Shown: positions 15,759 to 24,338, counted from the stretch's first letter. The stretch: DNA of 48,504 nucleotides from an uncultured Christensenellaceae bacterium (GCA_910589015.1 CAJUSA010000015.1:1-48504), one strand, 5' to 3'. Made by a program: numbers and translations. Notes: generated by a model from the letters alone, not told the origin.

Positions 15759-17471
15759 TTAAGACTTGCTTGCAAGATACTGCTTATACGCCCTGCTGTA
15801 AAGCTCGATCATTTCGTCGGCGCGATACTGTTTGAGTCGCGACTGGAAGGTATCCCAATCGGTATCGAGCTTTTTGGCGCCTGTCACAAAATCGTATTCC
15901 ATGCTGCTGACGTAAACATCCATGCCTGCGCGAATGGTCGTAACCGTATCGTATTCGCTGCCCGCCAGCTTGATTTCCTGCGGAATGGGCACTTTGAGGT
16001 AAGGAAGATAACGTTCGCTCATCTTGTTGAGGGAAGAAATGGTTTTATCGTTCATTTTCCCGACGAAGTCGTAACTCCAGTAAAGCCCCGAAGCCGTGCC
16101 CACGTTGGGCGTGATCGTCGCGCGATATTCTTCCTGCGTGCCCGTCCACGTTTCGGGAACCGAGAACGTCCACGACGTTTTCTCTTCGTTATCCCACGTC
16201 CAGTCCTCGTTTTCAAGCCCGTAAGAGATGAGCTGCACGCCCAAATCGGAATACATGATATCGAGCAAACGCGCCACTTCGCGCACATACGGCGTGCCGG
16301 AAGGGATCACCGCGCCGTCGGGCTGGAAGTAGCTGAACCCCCACTGCAACGGCGTGCCCGTGTAGTATTCGCTCGTGAGCGGCCCGAATGCAACGTAGTC
16401 GTCGGCAAGGTCGTCGCCCACGATGATATAGGGCGCGGCGGCGCAGTAACAGCCGAGCCGTCCTTCGAGCCCGTAACGCGCAAGCTGCTGATCGGTTTTG
16501 ATCGAAAAGGTTTCGCCGTGCAACAGTCCTTCCGAATAGAGCACGTTCATGATTTCAAGGTATTTTTTATACGCTTCGGTCTGCGGAACGAATACGACGT
16601 CGCTGCCGTCGTTCGTCACTTCGATTTCGGGCGTAACATAACCGCACGCCGCAAGAATGAAGTTGCGCAGATACGAAAGTTCCTTTGCCGTAACGGGAAT
16701 TTCGTCGTTCGGATTGCCGTTGTGATTGGCATCGTAGGTCTTGAAGAGCCGCAGCACGTCGATAAACTCTTCCACCGTTTGAATATCCACGGCGTCGGGA
16801 ATCGCCTTGCCGTCGGGCATGGTTCTGCCGTCCTCGCGCAGATTTTCGATCCACTTCTGATTGAGGAACATTTTGAACGTGAGGTCGCGCGGCACGTCGT
16901 TCACGCTCAGCGTACAGTACATGTAGCCGTCGGGCAGCGTGGCAACCTCTTTGGCGGACGTCGCCGTCTGAATATTAAAATTATTTTCGAGCAGAGCTTT
17001 GTAGTGGGGCATATAGTTTTCGATCAGGTTGCCCGCCTGCACGCCGCCCGATGTCATATTGCCGTCGTTGAAGCGCACGAGCGCGCCGTACTGCGAATAA
17101 GCGACCTGTTCGGAAATGGGATTGCTGAATAAAAACAGATCGGGCAGATTGTCGCGATCGCCCCACGCCGCCGAACGCAAAGTCGAATAGGCTGCCGTAT
17201 CCGCCTCGGTAAATTCGAAATTAAGATTGGTCACCTCGGACAACACCTTGAACATTTTCATATCCGAGTAATGCGGGTTCATCGTACCGCGCGGCACGAA
17301 AATTTTGATTGTTGCGCGTTCTTTTACGATCTGATAGGGATTTTCCTGCGTGCCTTCGGGCAGGAAATTATCGGGATCGTACTTTCTTCCCCCGCACGCC
17401 GTAAGCGTAAGCGCCGAAAGCATCGTCGCCGCACCGAGCGCAACCGCGCAAGCCCTTTTCCATCTTTTCAT
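15759..17471 (-). CDS. Extracellular sugar-binding lipoprotein of an ABC importer (LplA type)
   Basis: A 570-residue solute-binding protein, large as is usual for the LplA/YtcQ group. Signal peptide and lipobox LTAC (Cys26). Internal marks are VTNLNFEFTEAD, the DLFLFSN strand, a calcium-binding-like loop YDANHNGNPNDEIPV, and C-terminal DTDWDTFQSRLKQY, a segment commonly conserved in this group. It should capture an oligosaccharide at the outer face and deliver it to the two permeases encoded just upstream. Neighbouring GH78, GH127 and beta-helix genes point to an arabinose- or rhamnose-containing plant glycan. No ATPase is encoded nearby, typical for this importer group, which shares a distant MsmK-like ATPase. 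The ribosome binding site is AGGAGG. Confidence 0.9.
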   Translation of the reverse strand: MKRWKRACAVALGAATMLSALTLTACGGRKYDPDNFLPEGTQENPYQIVKERATIKIFVPRGTMNPHYSDMKMFKVLSEVTNLNFEFTEADTAAYSTLRSAAWGDRDNLPDLFLFSNPISEQVAYSQYGALVRFNDGNMTSGGVQAGNLIENYMPHYKALLENNFNIQTATSAKEVATLPDGYMYCTLSVNDVPRDLTFKMFLNQKWIENLREDGRTMPDGKAIPDAVDIQTVEEFIDVLRLFKTYDANHNGNPNDEIPVTAKELSYLRNFILAACGYVTPEIEVTNDGSDVVFVPQTEAYKKYLEIMNVLYSEGLLHGETFSIKTDQQLARYGLEGRLGCYCAAAPYIIVGDDLADDYVAFGPLTSEYYTGTPLQWGFSYFQPDGAVIPSGTPYVREVARLLDIMYSDLGVQLISYGLENEDWTWDNEEKTSWTFSVPETWTGTQEEYRATITPNVGTASGLYWSYDFVGKMNDKTISSLNKMSERYLPYLKVPIPQEIKLAGSEYDTVTTIRAGMDVYVSSMEYDFVTGAKKLDTDWDTFQSRLKQYRADEMIELYSRAYKQYLASKS

Positions 17472-17492
17472 GTTGTATCCTCCTTCTTTTCC

Positions 17493-18371
17493 TTATCCTT
17501 TTAATCCGCCGATCATCAGTCCCGTTTCGAAATACTTATTAAAGAAGGGATAGATGACGATGAGCGGCAAACTCGAAACCACGATAGTCACATATTTGAG
17601 CACTTCGCTCGTAAGCCCCTGTTCGCCGACGCCGAGATTGCCGCCGATCGACGACGACGCGTCGTTTGCGACTAAAATACGTTGAATGACGCGTTGCAAC
17701 GGAAAGAGCTTATCGTTCGTTACATAGAGCAACGAATTGAAATATGCGTTCCAGTAGCCCACGATCGAATAGAGCACCATGACGGCAATGATCGCACGGC
17801 AGAGCGGCAGCACAATGACGAAAAACATTTTGATGTTTCCGCAGCCGTCTAACATCGCCGCTTCCTGCATATCCCACGGCAACGACTGCATAAAAGTGCG
17901 AATGACGACGATATTGAACACGCTTACGCAACCGGGCACGATCATCGCCCAAATCGTATTGAGCATGCCCAGCCCCTTTACGACGAGGTATGTGGGGATC
18001 ATGCCCGCGCTGACGAACATCGTCAGCGAGAAGTATACGCTGAAAAACGTTCTGCCCTTCAGATCTTTGCGCGAAAGCGGATACGCCGCCGAAAATTGCA
18101 AAAAGAGCTGAATGAGCGTGCCCAGCACGACGTACAGAAGCGTGTTGCCGAATCCCCTTAAAATGCTCGCATCGGTGAGCACTTTTTTGTAATGCTCGAA
18201 GGTGAATTCCCGCGGGAAGAGAAACACCGCGCCCTTGTTTACCATGTTCGCCGAAGAAAAGGAATTGGCAAGCACATATAAAAGCGGCAAACAGATGCAG
18301 AAGGTAATCAGCAACATAATGACGAGGACAACGTAGTTGAACGCTTTATCCGATCCTTTATTTTCAACCAT
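17493..18371 (-). CDS. Carbohydrate ABC transporter permease (LplC/YtcP type)
   Basis: A 292-residue inner-membrane permease with about six hydrophobic segments: near 12-34, 72-98, 108-130, 140-160, 184-204 and 258-276. The EAA motif that contacts the ATPase is visible as EAAMLDGCGNIKMFFVIVLPL. The N-terminal FNYVVLVIMLLITFCICLPL and the NSFSSANMVNKGAVFLFPREF loop are typical of the MalG-like subunit of the LplABC group. The ribosome binding site is GGAGGGG. It lies 13 bp after lplB and 21 bp before the binding-protein gene. Confidence 0.92.
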   Translation of the reverse strand: MVENKGSDKAFNYVVLVIMLLITFCICLPLLYVLANSFSSANMVNKGAVFLFPREFTFEHYKKVLTDASILRGFGNTLLYVVLGTLIQLFLQFSAAYPLSRKDLKGRTFFSVYFSLTMFVSAGMIPTYLVVKGLGMLNTIWAMIVPGCVSVFNIVVIRTFMQSLPWDMQEAAMLDGCGNIKMFFVIVLPLCRAIIAVMVLYSIVGYWNAYFNSLLYVTNDKLFPLQRVIQRILVANDASSSIGGNLGVGEQGLTSEVLKYVTIVVSSLPLIVIYPFFNKYFETGLMIGGLKG

Positions 18372-18384
18372 CTTCTTCCCCTCC

Positions 18385-19377
18385 TTACCAAAGCGACGTT
18401 TCGCTGACGCGCTTGGAAATTACGTTTGCGATCACCAACAGGATAATATTGATAAAGGAATTGAACAGCCCGATCGCCGTCGCGTAAGAATACTGCGGCA
18501 CGTTTGCGAGCATCGAAACGCGGTAAACGTAGGTCGAAATGATCTCGCTCGTTTCTAAATTTCCGCTCGTCTGCATAAGATACACCTTTTCGAACCCCAC
18601 GTTGAGCATATTTCCGATACTCATGATAAACATGATGATGACCATGGGAAGAATCGTGGGAAGATTGATGTGCCAGATACGGCGGAACCGCCCCGCGCCG
18701 TCGAGCACGGCGGCTTCGTGCAGTTCTTTGTCGACGTTCGACAGCGCGCCGAAATAGACGATCGACCACCACCCCAGCCCCTGCCAGAGCCCGCTGATTA
18801 CATAGACCGCGGCAAACGCGCCCTTGCTTTCCATCACGTTTACGGGATCGCCGCCGAACAGCGTGATGATCTTATTGATGACGCCCGTTTCGATGGAAGA
18901 GAAGGAAAACAACATACCCACCACCACGACCGTGGATATAAAGTAAGGCGCGTAAGAGATCACCTGCACCGTCTTTTTCGACCAGTCCCAGCGCAATTCG
19001 TTGACAAAGAGCGCAAAGATCACGGGTAGAATCGTATTGAAGATGATCGACGCGATACTCAGCACGAGCGTATTGCCCAGAATATTCCAGAAGTTGGGCA
19101 TCGTGACGAAGTTGATAAAATGCTGAAATCCGCCGCTCGCCGCCCACGGGCTGTTCCAAATCCCGAGAAAGGCATTATAATCCTTAAACGCGACGACCGA
19201 CCCGAGAATGGGAACGTAGCAGAAGATAAGCAGATAAACCGTTGTAGGCAGCAAAAGAAGATACAAACTCCAATTGCGCAAAAAGGCAGGCGTTTTGCGT
19301 TTTCTCGCGCTTATTTTGCGCCGCGGTTCTTCCGCAGTTTGCAGTGTTTCCGCACAGATATTTTCTTGTTGCACCAT
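18385..19377 (-). CDS. Carbohydrate ABC transporter permease (LplB type)
   Basis: A 330-residue membrane protein, the MalF-like partner of the following permease. A basic, cytoplasmic N-terminus (RRKISARKRKTPAF) is followed by a first membrane helix SLYLLLLPTTVYLLIFCYVP, the family segment VAFKDYNAFLGIWNSPW, and later the EAA loop EAAVLDGAGRFRRIWHINLP. I chose the ATG at 19377 because AAAGGAG lies 6 nt before it. A start six codons upstream would put that site inside the gene. It is the first gene of the operon and divergent from the AraC-type regulator. Confidence 0.92.
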   Translation of the reverse strand: MVQQENICAETLQTAEEPRRKISARKRKTPAFLRNWSLYLLLLPTTVYLLIFCYVPILGSVVAFKDYNAFLGIWNSPWAASGGFQHFINFVTMPNFWNILGNTLVLSIASIIFNTILPVIFALFVNELRWDWSKKTVQVISYAPYFISTVVVVGMLFSFSSIETGVINKIITLFGGDPVNVMESKGAFAAVYVISGLWQGLGWWSIVYFGALSNVDKELHEAAVLDGAGRFRRIWHINLPTILPMVIIMFIMSIGNMLNVGFEKVYLMQTSGNLETSEIISTYVYRVSMLANVPQYSYATAIGLFNSFINIILLVIANVISKRVSETSLW

Positions 19378-19421
19378 ACCGCACTCCTTTGCCATAATGT
19401 TAAGATGTTCTTTTCACGACT

Positions 19422-19451
19422 ATTTTATCAAGCCGACGATACCCTTTACAA
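19422..19451 (-). promoter_or_regulatory. Candidate promoter of the lplB operon
   Basis: TTGTAA (19446-19451), 18 bp, TAAAAT (19422-19427) on the minus strand, giving a leader of about 40 nt with the AAAGGAG site. The -35 box is inside the repeat cluster at 19448-19473, a sensible place for an activator. Confidence 0.45.
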
Positions 19452-19473
19452 TATATAAAATTGTCGTAACAAT
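19448..19473. promoter_or_regulatory. ACAAT/ATTGT repeat cluster, candidate AraC-regulator site
   Basis: ACAAT (19448), ATTGT (19460) and ACAAT (19469) occur within 26 bp in the divergent region between the importer operon and its regulator: an inverted pair spaced by 7 and a second by 4. Binding is inferred from position only. Confidence 0.35.
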
Positions 19474-19525
19474 ATAGATTTTTGAACCAAACATGTGAAA
19501 ATTGCAAGAAAATGCGGTGATAACC

Positions 19526-19554
19526 TTTACTTTTCGTGCCTGTTCGATTATAAT
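19526..19554 (+). promoter_or_regulatory. Promoter of the AraC-type regulator gene
   Basis: TTTACT (19526-19531), 17 bp, TATAAT (19549-19554), giving a leader of about 20 nt. It lies inside the longest open frame of the regulator, which supports the downstream start at 19582. Confidence 0.6.
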
Positions 19555-19581
19555 GAAAGAAAAAACGCAAAGGCCGCCGAA

Positions 19582-20442
19582 ATGAAAGAATACGGTTTTC
19601 TCAACAACCATATCATCTATGAATATCTGAGCACCTACCCCAATCTGAGCCTGAATCCGCTTGTCATCGGCTACGAACGGTGCAAAAGCAACAAAGGCGT
19701 GACGGGGCTTCGGAAAAACTGTTATATTCTGCAATTCGTCATTTCGGGCTGCGGCACGCTGAGCGTGCGCGGAAAAACCTATAAAATAGAAAAAAACTCC
19801 CTCATGCTGCTGCCTATGGAGGAAGTTTCTTATGCGCCGGACAAAGACGACCCTTGGTCGTATATCTGGATCGAATTTACGGGTTCGCAGGCGAACAGTC
19901 TTTTATCGGGCGTGGGGCTCGACGCCGATTCCCCCGTTTTCGTTCCGCAGAACGCGGAAGAGATCTACGAGCTGTTCGCCGATATGATCGAAGGGATCTA
20001 CCGCGCCAAGCGGCAGGACTGTTACGGCTTATACTGCGCCGCCACGCTCATGAAGATTTTTTACTTCGTCGCCCTGCAAACGCATGCCGAAGAGACGGCG
20101 CCGATGACCGAGGAAAGCAAAATCACGCCCGTGATCCAGTTTATTCAGGAACACTACGCCGAACCCGACTTCACCGTGCAAAAGGTGTGCGATCATTTTT
20201 TCTGGTCGCCCAGCTATCTGACGCGGATCTTCAAAAAAATCATGAACATTCCGCCTATGAAATACGTCGTGCAACTGCGCATGGAAAAGGCGCAGAAGAT
20301 GCTCGACAGCCATTCCTTCACCATCGCCGCGATCGCCTACGCCTGCGGATATAATTCGCCCTATTATTTTACGCTCGAATTCAAGCGCTACGTCGGAACG
20401 CCGCCCTCGAAATATCAGGCGAAAAAAGTCGAACCGAGTTAA
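19582..20442 (+). CDS. AraC-family transcription regulator of the carbohydrate operon
   Basis: A 286-residue protein. The N-terminal cupin-like sensor domain (about 10-150, with ILQFVISGCGTLSVRGKTY and LLPMEEVSYAPDKDDPW) should bind a sugar. The C-terminal pair of helix-turn-helix motifs (about 185-282) shows FTVQKVCDHFFWSPSYLTRI and MEKAQKMLDSHSFTIAAIAY followed by GYNSPYYFTLEFKRYVGTPP, the AraC signature. The start at 19582 is preferred because the promoter lies upstream of it, although the ribosome binding site (AAAGG, about 10 nt away) is modest. It is divergent from the lpl operon, the usual place for its activator. Its stop codon overlaps the stop of the convergent epimerase gene by 4 bp (TTAA). 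Confidence 0.92.
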   Translation: MKEYGFLNNHIIYEYLSTYPNLSLNPLVIGYERCKSNKGVTGLRKNCYILQFVISGCGTLSVRGKTYKIEKNSLMLLPMEEVSYAPDKDDPWSYIWIEFTGSQANSLLSGVGLDADSPVFVPQNAEEIYELFADMIEGIYRAKRQDCYGLYCAATLMKIFYFVALQTHAEETAPMTEESKITPVIQFIQEHYAEPDFTVQKVCDHFFWSPSYLTRIFKKIMNIPPMKYVVQLRMEKAQKMLDSHSFTIAAIAYACGYNSPYYFTLEFKRYVGTPPSKYQAKKVEPS

Positions 20443-21347
20443 AGATCGGTCACGCTCATTTTGAGCGAGAACTGCACGCACGAGCGCGCCTTCACCGTCT
20501 GATACGCAAAATCGCCGTCGAGTTTGGTGGTGGCGGGCTCGAACCCGAGCGCGTAATCGCCGTGCGCCATGCTCTTCCACAAAATAAACTGCGGCAGCGT
20601 TTCCTGCGACCAGTCGAGCGTAAACGCCTTGCCGATTTTTTTATTGACGAGCGACGCGCCCGATTTTTTCATATCGACGAAGTAACACATTTCAAACTGA
20701 TTGGCGACGGGTGCGCTAATGCGTTTGAGATCGCCCAAATGCTTTTGCGCCCATTCGGTGCGGGGGTAAACGCGTTTTTCTTCCGCGATGATTTCCGCGC
20801 CCTCGTCGAGCATGGGATAACCTAAATTGACGTGATACAGAAGGCAATACTGCTCGTCGCGGTACGCTCTGTTTTCGAGCGTATCGGTAATTTCAAGCGC
20901 GTCGCTGCCGATTTTCGTTACAATGCGACGTTTGAAGACAAGTTCCCCGCCGAATAGCTGCGCGCAAAGCGTTTCCGCCTCGACGACGATTTCATTCTGC
21001 GTGCATTCCGCGCGCGTGACGCGCGCCGGCGTCGTGTGCAGCGTGCCGTGCAGCTCGAAGCCCTCTCTGCCGCCCACGCTTTCCAAACCGCATGTATAGA
21101 GCATGCCGCCCTCGAAACGGCTTAAAAAAGGCGTCGTTTGCGCGTTCATGCCGATTTTCGAAACAAAGCTCACGTTCTTCCCGCCGTGCCAGAGCTGCGC
21201 GATATCGAGCGCGCGGCTCTCGTTGAGCAGAAACCGCAATTTTCCGTTGTCGACCTCGGTGATCTTCAAGCCCGCCTCTTGCCCCTCGGTGAGCGTATAA
21301 CGCCTTACATACGCGATCTGCGCCGCATTCGATACTTTGCCTTCCAT
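20439..21347 (-). CDS. Aldose 1-epimerase-like protein (DUF4432)
   Basis: A 302-residue protein with the DUF4432 pattern: LKITEVDNGKLRFLLNESRALDIAQLW (the active sugar-binding beta-sandwich start), GGMLYTCGLESVG, ELHGTLHTTPA, a long beta domain, YHVNLGYPMLDEGAE and the C-terminal LGFEPATTKLDG. Proteins of this family are structurally related to galactose mutarotase and are often found beside sugar isomerases or kinases. Here it probably interconverts anomers of a pentose or deoxyhexose released by GH127 and GH78. No signal peptide. The ribosome binding site is GAGGT. It follows the flavin-protein gene by 25 bp, so both likely use the promoter at 21811-21840. Confidence 0.82.
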   Translation of the reverse strand: MEGKVSNAAQIAYVRRYTLTEGQEAGLKITEVDNGKLRFLLNESRALDIAQLWHGGKNVSFVSKIGMNAQTTPFLSRFEGGMLYTCGLESVGGREGFELHGTLHTTPARVTRAECTQNEIVVEAETLCAQLFGGELVFKRRIVTKIGSDALEITDTLENRAYRDEQYCLLYHVNLGYPMLDEGAEIIAEEKRVYPRTEWAQKHLGDLKRISAPVANQFEMCYFVDMKKSGASLVNKKIGKAFTLDWSQETLPQFILWKSMAHGDYALGFEPATTKLDGDFAYQTVKARSCVQFSLKMSVTDL

Positions 21348-21372
21348 ATTGTTACCTCTCTTTTGAATAATT

Positions 21373-21786
21373 TTACAAATCGATCCTTTCGATCTTAAAA
21401 TCGCAATAATATTCGGCGGTTACACCCGTAAATTTCAACACGCAATAATCGGGATCGGTCACGCCGTTTTTATAAAATAATTTATCGCCAAAGCGCCATA
21501 ACCTGTCCTTTGTCGCCTGATCGGTGCAGACTTGTATTTCGCCCGTTATGGAAACGCCCTGATATTTTATCTTTCCGCGTTTATAAAAATAGACGCATGC
21601 CCGACTGTTTGCCAGATACTGTTTGACTTTATTCGACGACGTGTTGGTCGAAAAATAGATTTCGTTTCCCTCTATGATGCGCGGTGCAAGCATTGCTCTT
21701 ATTACGGGATACCCTTGCCCGTCGACCGACGCAAGAAACGCCGTTTTCTGTTCGGCTATAAATTGAAAAATTTGTGTTTTATCCAT
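21373..21786 (-). CDS. Pyridoxamine 5'-phosphate oxidase-like flavin split-barrel protein
   Basis: A 137-residue protein with the split-barrel fold of the PNPOx-like family: TAFLASVDGQGYPVIRAMLAP, then EIYFSTNTSSNKVKQYLAN, ACVYFYKRGKIKYQGVSITGE and the C-terminal YCVLKFTGVTAEYYC. Such small proteins bind FMN or F420 and are often annotated as general stress proteins or putative reductases; the true substrate is seldom known. The ribosome binding site is GAGGG. It is the first gene of a two-gene unit with the epimerase. Confidence 0.82.
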   Translation of the reverse strand: MDKTQIFQFIAEQKTAFLASVDGQGYPVIRAMLAPRIIEGNEIYFSTNTSSNKVKQYLANSRACVYFYKRGKIKYQGVSITGEIQVCTDQATKDRLWRFGDKLFYKNGVTDPDYCVLKFTGVTAEYYCDFKIERIDL

Positions 21787-21810
21787 GGTAGTTCCCTCTC
21801 AGCGAATTGC

Positions 21811-21840
21811 ATTATAACACATTATAACATAGCAATGCAA
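21811..21840 (-). promoter_or_regulatory. Promoter of the flavin-protein/epimerase pair
   Basis: TTGCAT (21835-21840), 18 bp, TATAAT (21811-21816). A second TATAAT (21821-21826) lies in the spacer as part of a tandem GTTATAAT repeat. Confidence 0.6.
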
Positions 21841-21900
21841 AAAAAGCAAACAATTCCCGACAAACATCTTGTTTCTTCCGCCCCGCAAATCATGAAATTA

Positions 21901-21921
21901 GGCGCGGCATTCCGCCGCGCC
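21901..21921 (-). terminator. Hairpin after spoIVA
   Basis: GGCGCGGC and GCCGCGCC form an 8-bp GC stem around a 5-nt loop. It is T-poor on the minus strand (TAATTTC) and followed by CGTTTT on the plus strand. Likely terminator of spoIVA. Confidence 0.55.
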
Positions 21922-21946
21922 CGTTTTGATTGTTCCGATCCTTCCC

Positions 21947-23413
21947 TCAAAGCAGAATACAGATCACGCCGCCTTTGCCTTCGTTTACGATACGCGTCAT
22001 GGTGCGGCGCATCTTTTTCTGAACGTTTTCGCCCACCGAGCGGTTTTTAAGATAAAGCTCTTCCCCCAGCATATCTTTGAGCGTGCGTCCGAACATGTTG
22101 GTGTTCCAGGCGAGTTCGGGTTCGCTCTCGCGCTTTTCGGTAATTTCCTGCGCGAACGCCTTGCTCTGTTCCTCGTTGCCGAGCGCGGGGCGCACTTCGC
22201 CGCTGACGTCGACGCGGATAATGTGATAACTCGGCGCATCGGCATGCAGATTTACCCCCACCCTGCCGTTTTTCTTGACGAGTTTGGGCTGCGCCAGATT
22301 CATCTCTTCCGCCTCGGGCGGCACGATGCCGTAGCCGTATTCCTGCGCGTCGGCAAACGCCTGCGACAGACGGGCATACATCTTTTTCGCGTTCGCAAGC
22401 TGGCTGCAATAGCTCATGAGGGCGAAATCGTCTTTGATATCCTCGCCGCACTGCGACGAGAGTAATTTATAGAACGTGCCCTCTTTTGCCGCCACGCGGC
22501 AAACGACGTTGCCCGTCGCCGCGTTCAGTTCGAGCGATACGGGCGGCAACAGATCTTCGCTCGTAGCAAACAGCGTATCGATAAGCGAGGCGTCGCTCAT
22601 CTTACAGATTTTAGGCGCAACCGCGCGGATCCCGTCGAGCAGCTCGGCGATTAAGGGATTGTCGGCGTCGAGCACACGCATCCACTCGGGAATGCACACG
22701 TCGATATCGGTGACGGGGAATTCGTAGAGAATGCGTTCGAGCACCCCCGTCAGTTCCTCGCCCGACGCCTTTTCGACGTTGAGCGCAAGCACGGGCACCT
22801 GATACTTCTCTTCGAGCCGCGCCGCAAGTTCCTTCGCCGATTTGGGTTCGGCGCAATTGAGCACGATGACGAAGGGTTTGCCGATCGCCTTGCATTCGCG
22901 GTAAGCCTTTTCTTCCGCCTCTTCGTACGCCGCGCGCGCAAGCCCCGTCACGGAACCGTCGGTCGTCATGAGAATGCCGATGGTCGCGTGTTCACGGATC
23001 ACTCGCTGCGTGCCCTCTTCCGCCGCCTTTTGAAAGGGAACCGCCTGATCACTCCACGGCGTTTTGACGAGGCGCGGCGCGCCGTCCTCTTCAAACCCCG
23101 CCGCACCCTCGACGGGGAACCCCACGCAGTCGATGAGCCGCACGCGTGCGACCGCCTCTTTCACGCGGATTTCCGCCCCCTCTTCGGGAACGAATTTGGG
23201 CTCGGTCGTCATGACCGTTTTACCCGACGCCGACTGCGGCAATTCGTCCTGATACCGTTTTTTCTTCGCGCCCGTTACGTCGGGCAGGATCAGTTCTTCC
23301 ATGAACCGCTTGATAAAGGTAGATTTTCCCGTTCGGACGGGTCCCACGACGCCGATATAGATGTCGCCCCCCGTCCGACTTGCTATGTCTTCGTAAACGC
23401 TGAAATTTTTCAT
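21947..23413 (-). CDS. spoIVA: Stage IV sporulation protein A, spore-coat base ATPase
   Basis: SpoIVA hydrolyses ATP to polymerise on the forespore surface and forms the platform for the spore coat. The start at 23413 gives 488 residues, close to the usual 492. The N-terminus MKNFSVYEDIASRTGGDIYI is diagnostic and is followed at once by the Walker A motif GPVRTGKST (24-32). Other conserved blocks are SGKTVMTTEPKFVP, RLIDCVGFPVEGA, WSDQAVPFQKAAEEGT and TDGSVTG. The C-terminus GKGGVICILL is the membrane-surface anchoring tail. The gene implies the organism, or its recent ancestor, forms endospores. It is preceded by a possible sigma-E promoter. GGAGG lies rather far (12 nt) from the ATG. Confidence 0.96.
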   Translation of the reverse strand: MKNFSVYEDIASRTGGDIYIGVVGPVRTGKSTFIKRFMEELILPDVTGAKKKRYQDELPQSASGKTVMTTEPKFVPEEGAEIRVKEAVARVRLIDCVGFPVEGAAGFEEDGAPRLVKTPWSDQAVPFQKAAEEGTQRVIREHATIGILMTTDGSVTGLARAAYEEAEEKAYRECKAIGKPFVIVLNCAEPKSAKELAARLEEKYQVPVLALNVEKASGEELTGVLERILYEFPVTDIDVCIPEWMRVLDADNPLIAELLDGIRAVAPKICKMSDASLIDTLFATSEDLLPPVSLELNAATGNVVCRVAAKEGTFYKLLSSQCGEDIKDDFALMSYCSQLANAKKMYARLSQAFADAQEYGYGIVPPEAEEMNLAQPKLVKKNGRVGVNLHADAPSYHIIRVDVSGEVRPALGNEEQSKAFAQEITEKRESEPELAWNTNMFGRTLKDMLGEELYLKNRSVGENVQKKMRRTMTRIVNEGKGGVICILL

Positions 23414-23450
23414 AATAAAAAACCGCCTCCGCCGATATTCCTTGTGAAAT

Positions 23451-23479
23451 ATGTTATGGCGCAAGACGGAAGATTATGA
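23451..23479 (-). promoter_or_regulatory. Candidate sigma-E (mother cell) promoter of spoIVA
   Basis: TCATAAT (23473-23479), 14 bp, CATAACAT (23451-23458). This matches 6 of 7 and 6 of 8 positions of the Bacillus sigma-E consensus at the right spacing. spoIVA is a sigma-E gene in characterised spore formers. Confidence 0.45.
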
Positions 23480-23505
23480 TAAATTATTCACATTTTCTGT
23501 TCGGG

Positions 23506-24327
23506 TTACTTTTTATCCTCACTCGGCGGAAGAGCGCTCTGCCGCCGGACTTCCTGATAATACGCGTCGTCGGAAAAATCGCGCGGGGTGGTATATTCGC
23601 CCCCCAAAGCCTCGATGGCGTATTTGAGTTCCTGAAATTCGAGGTAGTTGATATCGTCGCGGTCGATCGTATCGAGCAGAACGGGCAACGCGCGCTCGTC
23701 GCCGTACGCCGCTAAATAGCTCGCGCGCATGGGCAGATTTTCGCCGCTTTCCTTAAATTCGCGCATCAGAATTTCAAACACTTTTTCGTCGCGCGCACGC
23801 ACGCGCGAAAGAATTTCAAGCATGCGTTCCCGATCGGTTCCCTTTTCGTAAAACGCCTTCGCCTGCTCTTTTACGCGATCCGCCGCCGCTTTCAGGCGGT
23901 CGCATACGGCGTCTTTGAGTTCCTCGTCGCTGCTTGTTCCGATGATCGTAAAATAAGCCGAATCGGCGCGTTGATCTTCCCCCGCCAGATTGACGGCGAA
24001 GAGCGCAAGCTGCTGATTTTCGCATAAAATGAGCGAAAACAGCCCGTCGGGGCGGCGCTGTTCTATCTCTCTGCATAAAAAATCCGAAACGGGCACGTCT
24101 TCCTGCGTATGCCGCACGAGCGTTTCCACCAGTTCCTTGTCGTCCATCGCGGCGTAATAGCCCTGCGGCGTCGTGCCGAGGCGGGCGATCACCGTTTCGC
24201 CGAATTTTTTATAAAGACGGGGAATGATCGTTTCCCACTGTTTTTCGGTGTATTTTTTGGCGTTCTCTTGCATGTACTGCGCCAGACGCTCGTCGAACAA
24301 TCCGTCGAAATCGATGAGTTTTTTCAT
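23506..24327 (-). CDS. Hypothetical protein with HEAT-like C-terminus
   Basis: I do not recognise this 273-residue soluble protein. The ATG at 24327 is chosen because GGAGGG lies just before it. The N-terminal part (MKKLIDFDGLFDERLAQYMQ, YTEKQWETIIPRLYKKFG) is helical, with LGTTPQGYYAAMDDKELVE in the middle. The C-terminal third (LPMRASYLAAYGDERALPVL, then LDTIDRDDINYLEFQELKYAI) reads like two helical hairpins of the HEAT/PBS-lyase kind. No catalytic motif or membrane segment. The end of the TPR gene overlaps its upstream region, and the unit continues from Hsp33, so it may belong to a protein-quality or regulatory group. It is the last gene before spoIVA, which has a separate promoter. Confidence 0.6.
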   Translation of the reverse strand: MKKLIDFDGLFDERLAQYMQENAKKYTEKQWETIIPRLYKKFGETVIARLGTTPQGYYAAMDDKELVETLVRHTQEDVPVSDFLCREIEQRRPDGLFSLILCENQQLALFAVNLAGEDQRADSAYFTIIGTSSDEELKDAVCDRLKAAADRVKEQAKAFYEKGTDRERMLEILSRVRARDEKVFEILMREFKESGENLPMRASYLAAYGDERALPVLLDTIDRDDINYLEFQELKYAIEALGGEYTTPRDFSDDAYYQEVRRQSALPPSEDKK

Positions 24328-24338
24328 ATTCCCTCCGC

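Noticed and set aside
16700..16760. An EF-hand calcium protein
   Set aside because: The DANHNGNPNDE loop belongs to the LplA-type binding protein and is a common feature of that group.
19495..19581. An upstream start for the AraC-type regulator
   Set aside because: It would contain the TTTACT-17-TATAAT promoter, and the cupin domain needs no such extension.
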